Assembly (NCBI RefSeq): GCF_020386635.1
Contig: NZ_CP081942.1
Location: 4,836,001 to 4,900,000, forward strand
Length of the DNA: 64,000 nucleotides
Source of the DNA: Pseudomonas sp. MM211
GTDB taxonomy: Bacteria > Pseudomonadota > Gammaproteobacteria > Pseudomonadales > Pseudomonadaceae
Direction of reading: 5' to 3'
Below are positions 24,788-36,032 of this stretch, one piece after another. The number at the start of each line of letters is the position of its first letter. Positions within the stretch are counted from its first letter, which is position 1. The position numbers and the translations under genes were made by a program. The notes beneath the pieces are model-generated. The model saw nothing but the letters and a program-made list of their open reading frames with translations, was not told the origin of the DNA and searched no databases.

Positions 24788-27109
24788 ATGAACGCACTTA
24801 CGCCTCACACCTCCTCCGCCCATCGTGACCTGCCGCGTTTTGCGTCACAACGCAGTCTGCTGGTAGCGGCCATGGGCCTGAGCGGGTTGCTGCTCAGCCC
24901 GCTCGGCCACGCAGATGCGGGCGCCCAACTTGGCGCTCTCGAACTCGGTGCGATCAGCATCGAAGACAGCGCCATCGATGCCGACGACGCCACCCAACAA
25001 TTGGGCTACACGGTACGTGGCAGCACCAGCTCCACAGGCCTGGCGCTGACGCCGCGGCAAACCCCGCAAAGCGTCACCACCATCACCAGACAGCAGATGA
25101 ACGATCGCGGTATCACCAACATCGAGCAGGCCCTGGAAGTGACGCCAGGCGTGAGTGCGAGCAAGTACGAAGTGGGCGGCCGCACCGATTTCCGCGCCCG
25201 CGGCTACAAGATCACCAACTGGAAGGTCGACGGCCTGCAGTACTCCGGGGACTCAGGCTTCAGCGGCGCCGGCAACTCCATGAACATGGACATGTACGAG
25301 CGCGTCGATATCGTCCGCGGCGCCAATGGCCTGCTTGGCGGTACGGGCGATCCATCGGCCACGGTCGACCTGATCCGCAAACGCCCCGGCAAAGACTTCG
25401 GCGGCAGCGCCTACCTGACCTACGGCAGCTGGGACAAGACCCGCCTGGGCGCCGACCTCAACGTGCCGCTTAGCGAGGACGGCCGCCTGCGTTCACGGTT
25501 CGTCATCACCCAGGAGGACGCCAACTCCTTTCGCGATCATCAGTCCGAGCGCGCCCGTGCCGCGCTGGCCAACGTCGAGTTCGACCTGAGCGACGACACC
25601 ACGCTGGGCGCCGGCTATCAGTACGAATACAGCAAGACGGTGGGTGGAGGCTGGGGGGCCAACATCCCGATCTGGTACGCCGATGGCAGCAAGACCGATC
25701 TGTCGCGCAGCACCAACCTGGTACCCAGCTGGAGCCATGGTGAAAACCAGACGCGCACGGCATTCGCCTCGCTCAGCCATCGCTTCAACGAGGACTGGAA
25801 GCTCGATGTGCAGGCCGCGCAGAGCACTACAGAAGCGCTCAATCATTACGGCCTGGCCAAGGTCAATCAGTTCAGCCGTGGGGTCTACACCGGCTATCCC
25901 GAACAGGACGGCAGCGGTATGGTTCTCAACGGCCTGCACAGCTCCAGTGACACCACTCAGCAATCCGCCCAGTTCGACCTCAGCGGCGCATTCCAGCTAC
26001 TCGGCCGCAGCCACCAGGCGATGTTCGGTTACAGCGACAGCCGCACCGTAGGCTGGACGCCGGAATACAGCTGCACGATGTCCAGCGCCACGCGCACCAC
26101 GGCGCCGGCGTTGGGCTGCCAGTTCCGCAGCAACAATGGTCTGCCGCTCACCGACTGGCACAACGGTGTCGACGACGACCTGTACATGACGGCCAGCGAA
26201 ACCGGCCGACATGGCAAGAGCGTGACCCGCCTGCAAGGCATGTACGCCGCCACGCGCCTGAGCATCACCGACCCGCTGTCGGTAATCCTCGGCGTGCGCG
26301 CCAGCGACTATCACACCAAGAATGCTACCGCCGCCGGTGTCAGAAGCAGCCAGACCGAGTCAGGCGTGGTCACGCCCTACGTGGGCGCGGTCTACGACCT
26401 CAACGACAACTACTCGCTGTACGCCAGCTACACCGACCTGTTCACGCCGCAAAGCGAGCAAACCACCAGCGGCAATCGGGTAGAACCCATCGTCGGGCAA
26501 AGCTACGAAACCGGTATCAAGGGTGAGTGGTTCGATGGTCGCCTGAACGCACAGGTCGCCTACTTCCGCACCAAGCAGGACAACAAGGCGGTCACCGACG
26601 GCGCCAACCAGACGCCTTCCGAAACCCAGGCCTATGTGGCGGGCAGCGGCACGGAAACCGACGGTATCGATGTCGAACTGGCCGGCGCCATCACCCCGAA
26701 CTGGAACGTCTACGGCGGCTACACCTACCTGCATTTCCGCCGCTTGGACTCGGATGGGCGCAGTGATCCGTCGCACCTGTTCAAGGCCTCGACCACCTAT
26801 CGTCTGTCCGGCCCACTGGATCGCCTGACCCTGGGAACCGGTGTCAGCGCCCAGAGCAACATCCGTGCGCTGTCCAGCCCGGCTGGCGTCCCCACCGCAG
26901 GCGTAAGCCGCAGCTCGACCGAGGTGAACTGGTCCGGCTACGCGATCTGGAATGCCATGGCCAGGTACGACATCAACGACGACACCGACGTCTCGCTGAA
27001 CGTCAACAACCTGTTCGACAAGACCTACTACACCCGCTACGGCTTCTACGCTGGCGCCATCTACGGCGACCCACGCAGCATGTCGGTCACCCTGCGCACG
27101 CAGTTCTGA
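24788..27109 (+). CDS. TonB-dependent siderophore receptor
   Basis: A 773-residue outer-membrane receptor that imports ferric siderophore using TonB energy. It has a signal peptide (hydrophobic stretch around residues 29-45, ending near GHADA), a plug domain with TPRQTPQSVTTITRQQM and the later VDIVRGANGLLGGTGDPS, and a 22-strand barrel ending in an aromatic residue (TLRTQF). There is no N-terminal signalling domain for an anti-sigma factor, which fits control by the divergent two-component system. The plug wording resembles hydroxamate receptors such as FhuE or FpvA, but the ligand is not certain. The ATG at 24788 puts the signal peptide closest to the N-terminus. Confidence 0.9.
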   Translation: MNALTPHTSSAHRDLPRFASQRSLLVAAMGLSGLLLSPLGHADAGAQLGALELGAISIEDSAIDADDATQQLGYTVRGSTSSTGLALTPRQTPQSVTTITRQQMNDRGITNIEQALEVTPGVSASKYEVGGRTDFRARGYKITNWKVDGLQYSGDSGFSGAGNSMNMDMYERVDIVRGANGLLGGTGDPSATVDLIRKRPGKDFGGSAYLTYGSWDKTRLGADLNVPLSEDGRLRSRFVITQEDANSFRDHQSERARAALANVEFDLSDDTTLGAGYQYEYSKTVGGGWGANIPIWYADGSKTDLSRSTNLVPSWSHGENQTRTAFASLSHRFNEDWKLDVQAAQSTTEALNHYGLAKVNQFSRGVYTGYPEQDGSGMVLNGLHSSSDTTQQSAQFDLSGAFQLLGRSHQAMFGYSDSRTVGWTPEYSCTMSSATRTTAPALGCQFRSNNGLPLTDWHNGVDDDLYMTASETGRHGKSVTRLQGMYAATRLSITDPLSVILGVRASDYHTKNATAAGVRSSQTESGVVTPYVGAVYDLNDNYSLYASYTDLFTPQSEQTTSGNRVEPIVGQSYETGIKGEWFDGRLNAQVAYFRTKQDNKAVTDGANQTPSETQAYVAGSGTETDGIDVELAGAITPNWNVYGGYTYLHFRRLDSDGRSDPSHLFKASTTYRLSGPLDRLTLGTGVSAQSNIRALSSPAGVPTAGVSRSSTEVNWSGYAIWNAMARYDINDDTDVSLNVNNLFDKTYYTRYGFYAGAIYGDPRSMSVTLRTQF

Positions 27110-27130
27110 TCACCTGCATCTGAAACGAAA

Positions 27131-27165
27131 AAGGGGTAGCTACGGTTGTAGCTACCCCTTTCTCT
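27131..27165. terminator. Bidirectional terminator between receptor and der
   Basis: Perfect 13-bp arms AAGGGGTAGCTAC (27131-27143) and GTAGCTACCCCTT (27148-27160) around GGTT, with a T-rich tail on the plus strand and A-rich sequence on the other side. It serves the two convergent genes. Confidence 0.85.
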
Positions 27166-27220
27166 TGATACGCCATGCCACCCTGAAGCGGCTAAGCGCC
27201 TAGGCCTTTCGCAACATCGA

Positions 27221-28693
27221 TCAGCGCTTGTCCTTGCGCTTCTTCTCGGCCTTCTTGTGGTGGCTCATCAAACGACGCTTCTTGTTCACCTGGCGATCCG
27301 TAAGGGTATTTTTATTGCCCTCATACGGGTTCTCGCCACCTTTGAACTCGATACGGATCGGCGTACCGACCAGTTTGAGCACACGACGGTAGGTGTTCTC
27401 GAGGTAGCGAATATACGACTTGGGCACCGCATCGACCTGGTTGCCGTGGATCACGATCAACGGTGGGTTGGCGCCGCCCAAGTGAGCGTAACGCAGCTTG
27501 ATGCGGCGGTTGTTGACCATCGGCGGCGCATGGTCGCCGACTGCGTCTTCAAGGATCTGGGTCAGGCGATTGGTCGGCCAGCGCGTGATCGCCGACTGGA
27601 ACGAGGCCTGCACCGACTTGTAAATATGACCCACACCGGTGCCATGCAGCGCCGAGATGAAGTGGATGTCAGCGAAGTCGACGAAGAACAACCGGCGTTG
27701 CAGCTCGGTTTTCACGTATTCACGCTCGCTGGGCTCCATGCCGTCCCACTTGTTCAGCGCGATGACCAAAGCACGACCACTCTCGAGCACGAAGCCGAGC
27801 AGGTTGAGGTCATGGTCGACCACACCTTCGCGGGCATCCATGACGAACACCACCACGTTGGAATCCTGAATCGCCTGCAGGGTTTTCACCACCGAGAACT
27901 TTTCCACCGCTTCGAAGATCTTGCCGCGGCGGCGCACGCCGGCAGTGTCGATCAGGGTGTACTTCTCGTCATCGCGCTCGAACGGGATGTAGATGCTGTC
28001 GCGGGTGGTGCCGGCCTGATCGTAGACGATGACCCGATCTTCGCCGAGCATGCGGTTGACTAGGGTCGACTTGCCGACGTTGGGACGACCGATGATGGCC
28101 AGCTTGATGCCGTCCTTCTCGCTCGGGCCGGGAATACGCTTGGGTTCCTCGCCCTCGGCGACGATCTCAGGCTCTTCACCGTCAGCCAACTCGCCAGCAT
28201 CCTTGGGAAAGCTGCCCAGTGCCGCTTCGAGCATCTGGGTGATGCCACGGCCATGGGCACCGGCGATGGCCAGGGCTTCGCCCATGCCCAGCGGGGCGAA
28301 TTCCGCGCGGGCCAGATCCGGGTCGATGTTATCGACCTTGTTGACCACCAGGAAGCTGCGCTTGTTGCGCTTGCGCAGGTGCTCGCCAATCATCTGATCG
28401 GAGGCGGACAGCCCGGCACGAGCGTCGACCAGGAACAGCACCGCATCGGCTTCTTCGATGGCGTGCAGGGACTGCTCGGCCATTTTCGCGTCGATGCCTT
28501 CTTCGTCACCGGAAATACCACCGGTGTCGATCACGATATAGGTACGCCCCTGCCATTTGGCCTCGCCGTACTGGCGGTCGCGGGTCAGACCCGAAAGGTC
28601 ACCGACGATCGCGTCGCGGGTGCGGGTCAGGCGGTTGAACAGGGTGGATTTGCCGACGTTCGGCCGGCCCACCAGGGCAATTACGGGAACCAT
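27221..28693 (-). CDS. der: Ribosome biogenesis GTPase Der (EngA)
   Basis: A 490-residue protein with two tandem GTPase domains, used in 50S subunit assembly. Each domain has the P-loop GRPNVGKST (near residue 10 and in the middle), followed by DTGG or DTAG and a NKWD/NKVD guanine-recognition motif. The C-terminal KH-like domain ends in a basic tail ([11 protein letters not shown]). The ATG at 28693 gives the usual [11 protein letters not shown] beginning. A hairpin terminator separates it from bamB. Confidence 0.97.
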   Translation of the reverse strand: MVPVIALVGRPNVGKSTLFNRLTRTRDAIVGDLSGLTRDRQYGEAKWQGRTYIVIDTGGISGDEEGIDAKMAEQSLHAIEEADAVLFLVDARAGLSASDQMIGEHLRKRNKRSFLVVNKVDNIDPDLARAEFAPLGMGEALAIAGAHGRGITQMLEAALGSFPKDAGELADGEEPEIVAEGEEPKRIPGPSEKDGIKLAIIGRPNVGKSTLVNRMLGEDRVIVYDQAGTTRDSIYIPFERDDEKYTLIDTAGVRRRGKIFEAVEKFSVVKTLQAIQDSNVVVFVMDAREGVVDHDLNLLGFVLESGRALVIALNKWDGMEPSEREYVKTELQRRLFFVDFADIHFISALHGTGVGHIYKSVQASFQSAITRWPTNRLTQILEDAVGDHAPPMVNNRRIKLRYAHLGGANPPLIVIHGNQVDAVPKSYIRYLENTYRRVLKLVGTPIRIEFKGGENPYEGNKNTLTDRQVNKKRRLMSHHKKAEKKRKDKR

Positions 28694-28729
28694 TCGGCTC
28701 TCCACTTCGTTATTTCAGAAAATACAAAA

Positions 28730-28755
28730 GCCGCTGCACAGGCAGCGGCCACAAA
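28730..28755 (-). terminator. Terminator between bamB and der
   Basis: On the minus strand GCCGCTGC and GCAGCGGC arms are followed by a T-rich tail just after the bamB stop. It may limit readthrough from bamB into der. Confidence 0.65.
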
Positions 28756-28809
28756 TCTTGCGCTATCTGCCCCACTTGCCCGGCGATACCGGACAGGTGG
28801 AGCCGGGCT

Positions 28810-29949
28810 TTACTTGATGGTCAATGCCACCAGTTTGCCGCCGTTGCCGAAGGCATACAGCCAGTCGCCGACGACCAGCGGACGAGTACGCAGGCCGTCG
28901 CTGTCAATGCGGATACGGCCGACGAAACGGCCATCGACCTGACTGATCAGGTGCAGGTAGCCTTCCAGATCACCAAACGCGACATAGCTGGAGAACACCT
29001 GAGGCGCCGACAGCTGGCGACGGGCCAGGGCATCGTTGCTCCACAGGGCCGAAGCCGAACGCTCGTCGATACTTTCCACGGTGCCGCTGGCAAGGGTCAC
29101 ATAGACGTTACCAAAGCCCTGCGCCACACCCATGGAGCTGGAAGCCTCGCGCTGCCACAGCACACGGCCACTTTCCAGATCGAGGGAGGCGACACGCCCC
29201 TGGTAGGTCACTACGTACAGTTGGCCGCCGGACAGCAGCAGGCCACCGTCGATATCAACAATACGATCAAGCTCGGAACGGCCTTGCGGGATGGCAACAC
29301 GTTGCTCCCACACTGGAATGCCACGCTGGGCATCCAGGGCAACGACCTTACCGCTCGACAAACCAGCGATGGCCAACTGGTTGGTCAGTACCGGGCTGCC
29401 AGTGCCGCGCAGAGTCAGTACCGCCGGGGTATTTTCGAAGATCCAGCGCTGCTGGCCGCTGTAGGCATCCAGGGCAACCAGAGTGTCATCCTGGGTCTGT
29501 ACCAGCACGGTGTCGCTGCTGATGGCCGGAGCCGAGAGAACTTCGCTCGGCACCTTGGCGCGCCACTTCTCTTCACCGGTGGACGAATCCAGCGCGATCA
29601 CTTCACCTTTGAGGGTGCCAACCACAACCATGCCGTAGCCAGCAGCTACGCCGCCGGAAACCGGTACGTCGAGCTCTTTCTTCCAGGACACCTTGCCGGT
29701 GGTGCGCTCCATGGACATGATCAGGCCTTCGACATCAGCGGCGAAGATCTGCTCGCCGTCGACCACAGGCTCGAGCATGTTGTAGATGTCGCCCTGACCG
29801 TTACCGATCGAACGGCTCCACTCTTTCTGCAGCTTCACTTCCTCTTTGAATTTGGGAAGCTCGGCAGGTGGCAGTTCTTTCTTGCTGTTGCTGCTGCAAC
29901 CAACGACCAGAACGGCCAGGGCCAGCAGTGCGACATTCTTCCAACGCAT
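28810..29949 (-). CDS. bamB: Outer-membrane assembly lipoprotein BamB
   Basis: A 379-residue beta-propeller lipoprotein of the BAM complex that inserts outer-membrane proteins. The signal peptide ends in lipobox LVVGC, and the rest consists of repeating PQQ-like blades (for example GEVIALDSSTGEEKWR and LVALDAYSGQQRW). The ATG at 29949 gives the shorter signal peptide, and the upstream in-frame ATG at 29961 overlaps the preceding gene. It is directly downstream of the yfgM-like gene. Confidence 0.95.
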   Translation of the reverse strand: MRWKNVALLALAVLVVGCSSNSKKELPPAELPKFKEEVKLQKEWSRSIGNGQGDIYNMLEPVVDGEQIFAADVEGLIMSMERTTGKVSWKKELDVPVSGGVAAGYGMVVVGTLKGEVIALDSSTGEEKWRAKVPSEVLSAPAISSDTVLVQTQDDTLVALDAYSGQQRWIFENTPAVLTLRGTGSPVLTNQLAIAGLSSGKVVALDAQRGIPVWEQRVAIPQGRSELDRIVDIDGGLLLSGGQLYVVTYQGRVASLDLESGRVLWQREASSSMGVAQGFGNVYVTLASGTVESIDERSASALWSNDALARRQLSAPQVFSSYVAFGDLEGYLHLISQVDGRFVGRIRIDSDGLRTRPLVVGDWLYAFGNGGKLVALTIK

Positions 29950-29953
29950 CACG

Positions 29954-30598
29954 TCATGCATCCCCTTTGGCCAGGTCGTCGATCTTCATCTGTAGACCAC
30001 CCACGGCAGCCTCTTCAGACAGCGCGCCCTTAGCCTTCACATAGGCAGCATGGGCATCATCGGCGCGGCCCAGCTTCACCAGCAAGTCACCCTTGAGTTC
30101 TTCGCGGCTGGCCAGGTAAGCATTGTCGGCGTCGCCATCAAGCAGCTTCAAGGCTTCGTCGGCTTTGTCCTGGGCAGCCAGAACGCGAGCCAGACGTTGG
30201 CGAGCGAGCTCACCAAGGGTGTCATTGGCTGGCTTGTCGACAACGCTGCGCAATTCAATGGCAGCGTCGTCCAGCTTGCCAGACTCGACCGCGACCTTGG
30301 CCACGAACAGGCTGCCGTACTGAGCGTACTGAGTACCGCCGAAATCACTCTTCAGTTGACCCGCCAGCGCCGCCACCTTGGCTGCATCAGGCTCACCGCT
30401 CGGCGTCAGGGCTGACTCCAGCAATTGCTGGTAGAGCACAGAGGCACCCTGAGCCTGATTGCTCTGGTACTTCTGCCAGGCCTGCCAGCCGAATACCACG
30501 ATCAGCGCCAGAGCACCGCCCGCTATCAGCGGTTTACCGTTGCGCTGCCACCAGTCTTTGAAGCCGGCCAGTTCATCATCATCGCTATTCAACGCCAC
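29954..30598 (-). CDS. YfgM-family tetratricopeptide protein
   Basis: A 214-residue protein with a single N-terminal membrane helix near residues 24-42 and a periplasmic TPR region. In Enterobacteria YfgM partners with PpiD at the SecYEG translocon. Position between hisS and bamB is the conserved location of this family. The N-terminal cytoplasmic patch DDDELAGFKDWWQRNGKPL is typical. Confidence 0.9.
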   Translation of the reverse strand: MALNSDDDELAGFKDWWQRNGKPLIAGGALALIVVFGWQAWQKYQSNQAQGASVLYQQLLESALTPSGEPDAAKVAALAGQLKSDFGGTQYAQYGSLFVAKVAVESGKLDDAAIELRSVVDKPANDTLGELARQRLARVLAAQDKADEALKLLDGDADNAYLASREELKGDLLVKLGRADDAHAAYVKAKGALSEEAAVGGLQMKIDDLAKGDA

Positions 30599-30626
30599 CC
30601 CAAATACTCCTTAATCGCTAAATCGC

Positions 30627-31916
30627 TCAAGCCTGCTGGGTGCAGGACGCCAGATGGCCGGCAAGATCCGACCAGGCAATGCTTTGTTGTTCGCTGTCAT
30701 CGCGCAAAGGTTTGCAACCTACCACGCGAGCAGCCAGTTCGTCCTCACCCAGAATCAATGCATAGGTGGCGCCGCTCTTGTCGGCCTTCTTGAACTGACT
30801 CTTGAAACTACCGCTACCAGCGTTAACCAGCAGGCGTAGCCCCGGAACTTCGTTACGCAGTTTCTCCGCCAGGGCCAGGGCTGCCAGTTCGGCAGGCTCG
30901 CCAAAGGCGCAGATGAAGGCATCAGCCGGACGGCTCAGCTCGGCGGGCACGCGCTGCAGGGTTTCCAGCAACAGCACCAGACGCTCGACGCCCATGGCGA
31001 AGCCAACACCCGGGGTCGGTTTACCGCCGAACTGGGTGATCAGGCCATCGTAACGGCCACCGGCACACACGGTGCCTTGGGAACCGAGTTTATCGGTGAC
31101 CCACTCGAACACGGTACGGCCGTAGTAATCCAGGCCACGCACCAGCTTGGGGTTGATCTGGTAGGCAATACCGACGGCATCGAGACGCGCCTTGAGGCCC
31201 TCGAAATGTACGCGGGACTCTTCGTCGAGATAGTCGTGCAGCGTCGGTGCGTCGACGAGCAGCGCCTGAGTCGTGGCCACCTTGCTGTCGAGAATGCGCA
31301 GCGGGTTGGTGGTCAAGCGGCGCTGGCTGTCTTCATCGAGCTGATCGAAGCGCTCCTGCAGGTAGGCCACCAGCGCATCGCGATACACCGCACGGGCTTC
31401 GCTGGAACCCAGACTGTTGAGCTGCAGGGTCACGGCATCGCCGAGGCCCAGTTGCTTCCACAGGCGCCAGGTCAGGGTGATCAGTTCAGCATCGATGTCC
31501 GGCCCAGGCAGGTTGAAGACTTCAACGCCGATCTGGTGGAACTGGCGATAGCGGCCCTTCTGCGGCTTCTCGTAGCGGAACATGGGGCCCGCGTACCAGA
31601 GCTTCTGCACCTGGCCGCCACCGGTCATGCCATGCTCGAGCACGGCGCGCACGCAGCCAGCGGTGCCTTCGGGGCGCAGGGTCAGGGATTCGTTGTTGCG
31701 GTCGAGAAAGGTGTACATCTCCTTGTCGACCACGTCGGTGCCCTCGCCGATGCCGCGGGCGAACAGTTCGGTGAACTCGAGGATCGGCAGACGCATTTCC
31801 TGATAGCCGTAGCTGTCCAGCAGCTCTGCCAGGGTAGTTTCCAGGTAACGCCAGGCTGGGGTCTGCTGCGGCAGGATATCGTTCATGCCACGAATGGCTT
31901 GCAGGGACTTGCTCAA
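30627..31916 (-). CDS. hisS: Histidyl-tRNA synthetase
   Basis: A class II aminoacyl-tRNA synthetase of 429 residues. Motif 1 to 3 regions are present, with the family markers IRGMNDILP at the start, [13 protein letters not shown], the histidine-binding [15 protein letters not shown], and GGRYDGLI. The C-terminal anticodon-binding domain follows. It is upstream of the yfgM-like gene and downstream of ispG. Confidence 0.97.
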   Translation of the reverse strand: MSKSLQAIRGMNDILPQQTPAWRYLETTLAELLDSYGYQEMRLPILEFTELFARGIGEGTDVVDKEMYTFLDRNNESLTLRPEGTAGCVRAVLEHGMTGGGQVQKLWYAGPMFRYEKPQKGRYRQFHQIGVEVFNLPGPDIDAELITLTWRLWKQLGLGDAVTLQLNSLGSSEARAVYRDALVAYLQERFDQLDEDSQRRLTTNPLRILDSKVATTQALLVDAPTLHDYLDEESRVHFEGLKARLDAVGIAYQINPKLVRGLDYYGRTVFEWVTDKLGSQGTVCAGGRYDGLITQFGGKPTPGVGFAMGVERLVLLLETLQRVPAELSRPADAFICAFGEPAELAALALAEKLRNEVPGLRLLVNAGSGSFKSQFKKADKSGATYALILGEDELAARVVGCKPLRDDSEQQSIAWSDLAGHLASCTQQA

Positions 31917-31936
31917 TTGTTTTCCTTAAGCACGGA

Positions 31937-33049
31937 TCAGCCGCGCACGATCACGGCCGCGTCGGCTGCGACCTTCTCGGCCGCCTTTGTGCGGATCAGC
32001 CGTTCCAGCTCATCCACTAGGTTGGTGTTGGTCAATTTCGAGACGGGCTTGCCGTCGATGTAGACCAGGTTGTTCGGGCTGCCGCCAGTGAGGCCGATAT
32101 GTGCTTCCTTGGCTTCGCCCGGGCCGTTGACCACGCAGCCGATCACGGCGACATCCAGCGGTACCAGCAGATCCTCGACGCGGGTTTCCAGCTCGTTCAT
32201 GGTCTTGACCACGTCGAAGTTCTGGCGCGAGCAGCTTGGGCAGGCGATGAAGTTGATGCCCCGCGAACGCAGGCGCAGCGACTTGAGAATATCGAAGCCG
32301 ACCTTGATCTCTTCCACCGGGTCGGCGGCCAGGGAGATACGAATGGTGTCGCCAATACCGTCGGCGAGCAGCATGCCCAGGCCAACGGAAGACTTCACAG
32401 TACCGGAGCGCAAACCACCCGCTTCGGTGATACCCAAGTGCAGCGGTTGCTCGATCTGCTTGGCCAGCAGGCGATAAGCCTCAACGGCCATGAACACATC
32501 GGACGCTTTTACACTGACTTTGAAATCCGGGAAGTTCAGGCGATCCAGATGCTCTACATGACGCAGAGCGGACTCTACCAACGCTGCTGGAGTCGGCTCG
32601 CCGTATTTCTTCTGCAAGTCCTTTTCCAGCGAACCGGCGTTGACGCCGATGCGGATCGGAATGCCCTTGTCACGGGCCGCCTCAACCACAGCTCTAACGC
32701 GGTCTTCACGACCGATGTTGCCGGGGTTGATACGCAGGCAATCGACGCCCAACTCGGCCACACGCAGGGCAATCAGGTAATCGAAGTGAATATCCGCCAC
32801 CAACGGCAGATTGACCTGCTGCTTGATGCGGCCAAAGGCTTCGGCAGCATCCATGTCTGGCACGGAAACCCGCACGATGTCAGCACCAGCTGCTTCGAGG
32901 CGACGAATCTGCTCGACGGTCGCTGCAACATCGTTGGTATCGGTATTGGTCATGCTCTGCACGGCAATGGGTGCATCACCCCCTACCGGAACCGAGCCCA
33001 CCCAGATCTTGCGCGACAGGCGGCGTTTGATCGGCGATTCACCATGCAT
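31937..33049 (-). CDS. ispG: HMBPP synthase IspG (GcpE)
   Basis: A 370-residue iron-sulfur enzyme of the MEP isoprenoid pathway that reduces methylerythritol cyclodiphosphate to HMBPP. The N-terminal TIM barrel begins with QSMTNTDT, and the 4Fe-4S ligands lie in ACPSCSRQ and the later GCVVNGPGE. The ATG at 33049 gives [10 protein letters not shown]; a GTG at 33061 would overlap rodZ further. The rodZ stop lies two bases upstream of this start, so the genes are tightly coupled. Confidence 0.96.
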   Translation of the reverse strand: MHGESPIKRRLSRKIWVGSVPVGGDAPIAVQSMTNTDTNDVAATVEQIRRLEAAGADIVRVSVPDMDAAEAFGRIKQQVNLPLVADIHFDYLIALRVAELGVDCLRINPGNIGREDRVRAVVEAARDKGIPIRIGVNAGSLEKDLQKKYGEPTPAALVESALRHVEHLDRLNFPDFKVSVKASDVFMAVEAYRLLAKQIEQPLHLGITEAGGLRSGTVKSSVGLGMLLADGIGDTIRISLAADPVEEIKVGFDILKSLRLRSRGINFIACPSCSRQNFDVVKTMNELETRVEDLLVPLDVAVIGCVVNGPGEAKEAHIGLTGGSPNNLVYIDGKPVSKLTNTNLVDELERLIRTKAAEKVAADAAVIVRG

Positions 33050-33050
33050 A

Positions 33051-34088
33051 TTACTGCCCACCCAACTTCAAGCGTGCGGTTTCACCGGAGATGTGCGGCG
33101 TCACGTCGACGGCTGCGCCGTTGTAGCTCACTTGGGCACCGCGAGCGAAGCCCAGACGCAATTCGAGTGGTGCCTGGCCGCGGGCGTCGAGGCTGTCGCC
33201 AGCACGCTTCAGGCCGCTGGCCACGACCTTGCCGTTGGCGTCAGTCACCTGAATCCAGCAGTCAGCGGTGAATTTCAGACTCACCAGCCCTTCACCTGCG
33301 GCGACTGGCGCCTGCGGCTGAGCGGCGGCTGGCGCAGGAGCGCTAGCAGCTGGCGCTACGGGTGTGGCTGGCGTTGCAGGAGCAGCAGGCGTGCCGGACT
33401 GGGCAGGCGCTTGTGCTGCATTGGCCGGCTCGGTTTGAGTAGCAGGAGGATTCTGCTCCAGCAGCTCACTGGCTGTGGCTTCCGGCGTGGTGTCGACTGA
33501 GTCGCCTGACTGCTCGGCGGGAATGCTCGGCAGCGGCAGTTCGGTAGCACCTTGAGTCTGTGCTGCGGCCACGGCCTGATCTTCCGGCTCATCAAGGGTA
33601 TGAATCTGCGTATTGCCGTCGGCGCCATCGACTTCCACGTGGCCCATGCCAACATTTTTCAGATCATCAAGCTGCCAGCCCTGATCCTGCCACCAATAGA
33701 AACAGGCGCTTCCCACCCCCACCAGTAACAGGAAACTGACCAGGCGCAGGATGCTCTGCGAGTACCGCGTCGGCTCTTCGATATGGCCGAGTGCATGCAC
33801 GCTGCTGCCAATGGCATTGCTGCCCGTGAATTGGTCGAAATCGGCAACCAGCGGCGCTTGCTCCAGACCCAGCAGCTTTGCATAGGCACGGATGTAGCCA
33901 CGGGCGAATGTATTACCCGGCAGCTTATCGAATTCGCCAGCTTCCAATTGGGTCAGGCGCATTGGCGTGAGATTGAGCTGAGTCGCGACTTCCGCAACCG
34001 ACCAGCCCCTGCTCTCACGTGCCGCACGCAGTGCTTCACCAGGATTGACGTGATGAGCTGCTGCAACTTCAGGTTGGGCCGCTTTCAT
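33051..34088 (-). CDS. rodZ: Cytoskeletal protein RodZ
   Basis: A 345-residue protein linking MreB to the cell-wall machinery. It has an N-terminal helix-turn-helix ([19 protein letters not shown] to about residue 80), one membrane helix near 120-140, a Pro/Ala/Gln-rich periplasmic linker with many PA repeats, and a C-terminal DUF4115-like domain ([18 protein letters not shown]). Its start overlaps the pilF stop by four bases. Confidence 0.93.
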   Translation of the reverse strand: MKAAQPEVAAAHHVNPGEALRAARESRGWSVAEVATQLNLTPMRLTQLEAGEFDKLPGNTFARGYIRAYAKLLGLEQAPLVADFDQFTGSNAIGSSVHALGHIEEPTRYSQSILRLVSFLLLVGVGSACFYWWQDQGWQLDDLKNVGMGHVEVDGADGNTQIHTLDEPEDQAVAAAQTQGATELPLPSIPAEQSGDSVDTTPEATASELLEQNPPATQTEPANAAQAPAQSGTPAAPATPATPVAPAASAPAPAAAQPQAPVAAGEGLVSLKFTADCWIQVTDANGKVVASGLKRAGDSLDARGQAPLELRLGFARGAQVSYNGAAVDVTPHISGETARLKLGGQ

Positions 34089-34849
34089 CTTTGCTCCGAC
34101 AGATATTGCTGATATTCCGGCGTACCGGGATAAAGACGCTTCAACTGCAAACCGATGCTGGCGGCACGGTCACGATCCTCGAAGATCGTGGCCAGGCGCG
34201 CGCCCAACAACAGGCTGCGGGCGTTCTGCTCGGCGATGGCGCTGTAGCCGTCGTAGTAGCTACGCGCCGGAACATATTGTTTGTCCTCAAAGGAGAGGGT
34301 AGCCATCTCGAGCAGCGCCCGTGGCTGACGGCTGTCCAGGCGCAGCGAACGCTCGAAATAGCCTTTGGCCTCATCACGCTGCTTGAGCATCATGGCGGTC
34401 ATGCCCATGTTCTCGAACACACGGGCGCGCTCCGGATAGAGACTGTCTTCGGCGGCAAGGCTGTAACGCTCGAACGCTTCCTTGTAGCGCTTCTGTTCGA
34501 ACAGAAAACCGGCGTAATTGTTCAACAGGCGGGCGTCTTTCGAGTTTTTCGACAACGATTTACGAAAGTGCTCGTCGGCCAGCTTAGGCTCCATTTCGCG
34601 CTGGAACACCAGGGCCAGCACCGCATGTGCATCGGGAGCGGACGAGTCGATATTCAGCGCGTTCTTCAACGGCACCTTGGCCGGCCCCGTTTGCCCCTGC
34701 TGCAAATAACCAATGCCGAGCTGGACGAATGAATCGTAAGCCTTCTTACGGCCCTCGGATGTTTTCATCGGGTCGACATCACCGGTGGAAACACAGGCGG
34801 TGAGCAGACTTGCACTCAGCAGAAACAGCAGGGAACGCAGCACGGTCAT
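34085..34849 (-). CDS. pilF: Type IV pilus biogenesis lipoprotein PilF
   Basis: A 254-residue outer-membrane lipoprotein needed to assemble the PilQ secretin. The signal peptide ends in lipobox LLTAC, followed by about six tetratricopeptide repeats (for example DARLLNNYAGFLFEQKRYKEA). The ATG at 34849 leads directly into the signal peptide; an earlier in-frame ATG at 34897 overlaps rlmN. It sits between rlmN and rodZ in the order seen in other Pseudomonas. Confidence 0.93.
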   Translation of the reverse strand: MTVLRSLLFLLSASLLTACVSTGDVDPMKTSEGRKKAYDSFVQLGIGYLQQGQTGPAKVPLKNALNIDSSAPDAHAVLALVFQREMEPKLADEHFRKSLSKNSKDARLLNNYAGFLFEQKRYKEAFERYSLAAEDSLYPERARVFENMGMTAMMLKQRDEAKGYFERSLRLDSRQPRALLEMATLSFEDKQYVPARSYYDGYSAIAEQNARSLLLGARLATIFEDRDRAASIGLQLKRLYPGTPEYQQYLSEQR

Positions 34850-34859
34850 GGAGATCCTC

Positions 34860-36008
34860 TCAGGTACGACTGACGGCAGGACGCGGAGTATCCGCATCGC
34901 CGTTCAGTTGGCGCACGGCAATATAACGTTCGCTGCGACGGGTGCGGTCCATTACCTGGCCAACCAGTTGCCCGCACGCCGCGTCGATATCTTCACCACG
35001 GGTGGTGCGCACCGTGACGTTGTGACCGGCTTTTTGCAAGAGTTCCTGGAAACGGCGAATGGCGTTATTGCTCGGGCGCTCATAACCCGAATGGGGGAAC
35101 GGGTTGAACGGAATCAGGTTGATCTTGCAGGGCATGTCCGCCAGCAGCGCGACCATCTGCTCGGCGTGCTCGAGTTTATCGTTCACGTCCTTGAGCAGGG
35201 TGTACTCGATTGTCAGCACACGTTTCTCGCCAAGACGGGAGACGTAACGCTTGCAGGCGGCCAGCAGCATTTCCAGCGGATACTTCTTGTTGATCGGTAC
35301 CAATTGGCTGCGCAGCTCGTCGTTCGGTGCGTGCAGCGACAGCGCCAGAGACACGTCGATCACTTCACCCAGCTTGTCGATCATCGGCACCACGCCGGAG
35401 GTCGACAGGGTCACCTTGCGCTTGGAGATGCCGTAGCCGAGGTCGTCCATCATGATTTTCATGGCGGCGACGACGTTGTCGAAGTTCAGCAGCGGCTCGC
35501 CCATGCCCATCATCACCACATTGGTGACGGCACGATCGATCTTCGCCGGCACGCTGCCGAACGATTTGCAGGCGATCCACACCTGGCCAATGATCTCGGC
35601 CGCGGTGAGGTCGCTGTTGAAACCTTGCTTGCCCGTGGAGCAGAAACTGCAGTCCAGGGCACAGCCGGCTTGCGAGGAAACGCAAAGAGTGCCACGCCCA
35701 CCTTGGGGGATGTACACGGTTTCCACACAGCTACCCGACGCCACACGCACGACCCACTTGCGGGTGCCATCGGTAGAAATATCTTCGCTGACCACTTCGG
35801 GCCCGCGAATGTAGGCAGCGGCCTCGAGCTTCTCGCGCAAGGCCTTGCCGACGTTGGTCATGGCGGCGAAATCATCGACGCCAAAGTGGTGAATCCACTT
35901 CATGACCTGACCGGCACGAAAGCGCTTCTCTCCGAGACTGTCGAAGAACTGCTCCATTTCCGGCTGGGTCAGGCCCAGCAGGTTGATTTTGCCATTCGTG
36001 TCGATCAT
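34860..36008 (-). CDS. rlmN: Dual-specificity RNA methyltransferase RlmN
   Basis: A 382-residue radical-SAM enzyme that methylates C2 of adenosine in 23S rRNA (2503) and in tRNA (37). The iron-sulfur motif is CALDCSFC (CxxxCxxC), preceded seven residues earlier by the cysteine in LCVSS, and a C-terminal cysteine lies in [12 protein letters not shown], matching the methyl-carrier site. It lies downstream of ndk on the same strand. Confidence 0.96.
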   Translation of the reverse strand: MIDTNGKINLLGLTQPEMEQFFDSLGEKRFRAGQVMKWIHHFGVDDFAAMTNVGKALREKLEAAAYIRGPEVVSEDISTDGTRKWVVRVASGSCVETVYIPQGGRGTLCVSSQAGCALDCSFCSTGKQGFNSDLTAAEIIGQVWIACKSFGSVPAKIDRAVTNVVMMGMGEPLLNFDNVVAAMKIMMDDLGYGISKRKVTLSTSGVVPMIDKLGEVIDVSLALSLHAPNDELRSQLVPINKKYPLEMLLAACKRYVSRLGEKRVLTIEYTLLKDVNDKLEHAEQMVALLADMPCKINLIPFNPFPHSGYERPSNNAIRRFQELLQKAGHNVTVRTTRGEDIDAACGQLVGQVMDRTRRSERYIAVRQLNGDADTPRPAVSRT

Positions 36009-36032
36009 GACGTCACCTTCGCACGCTTCGCC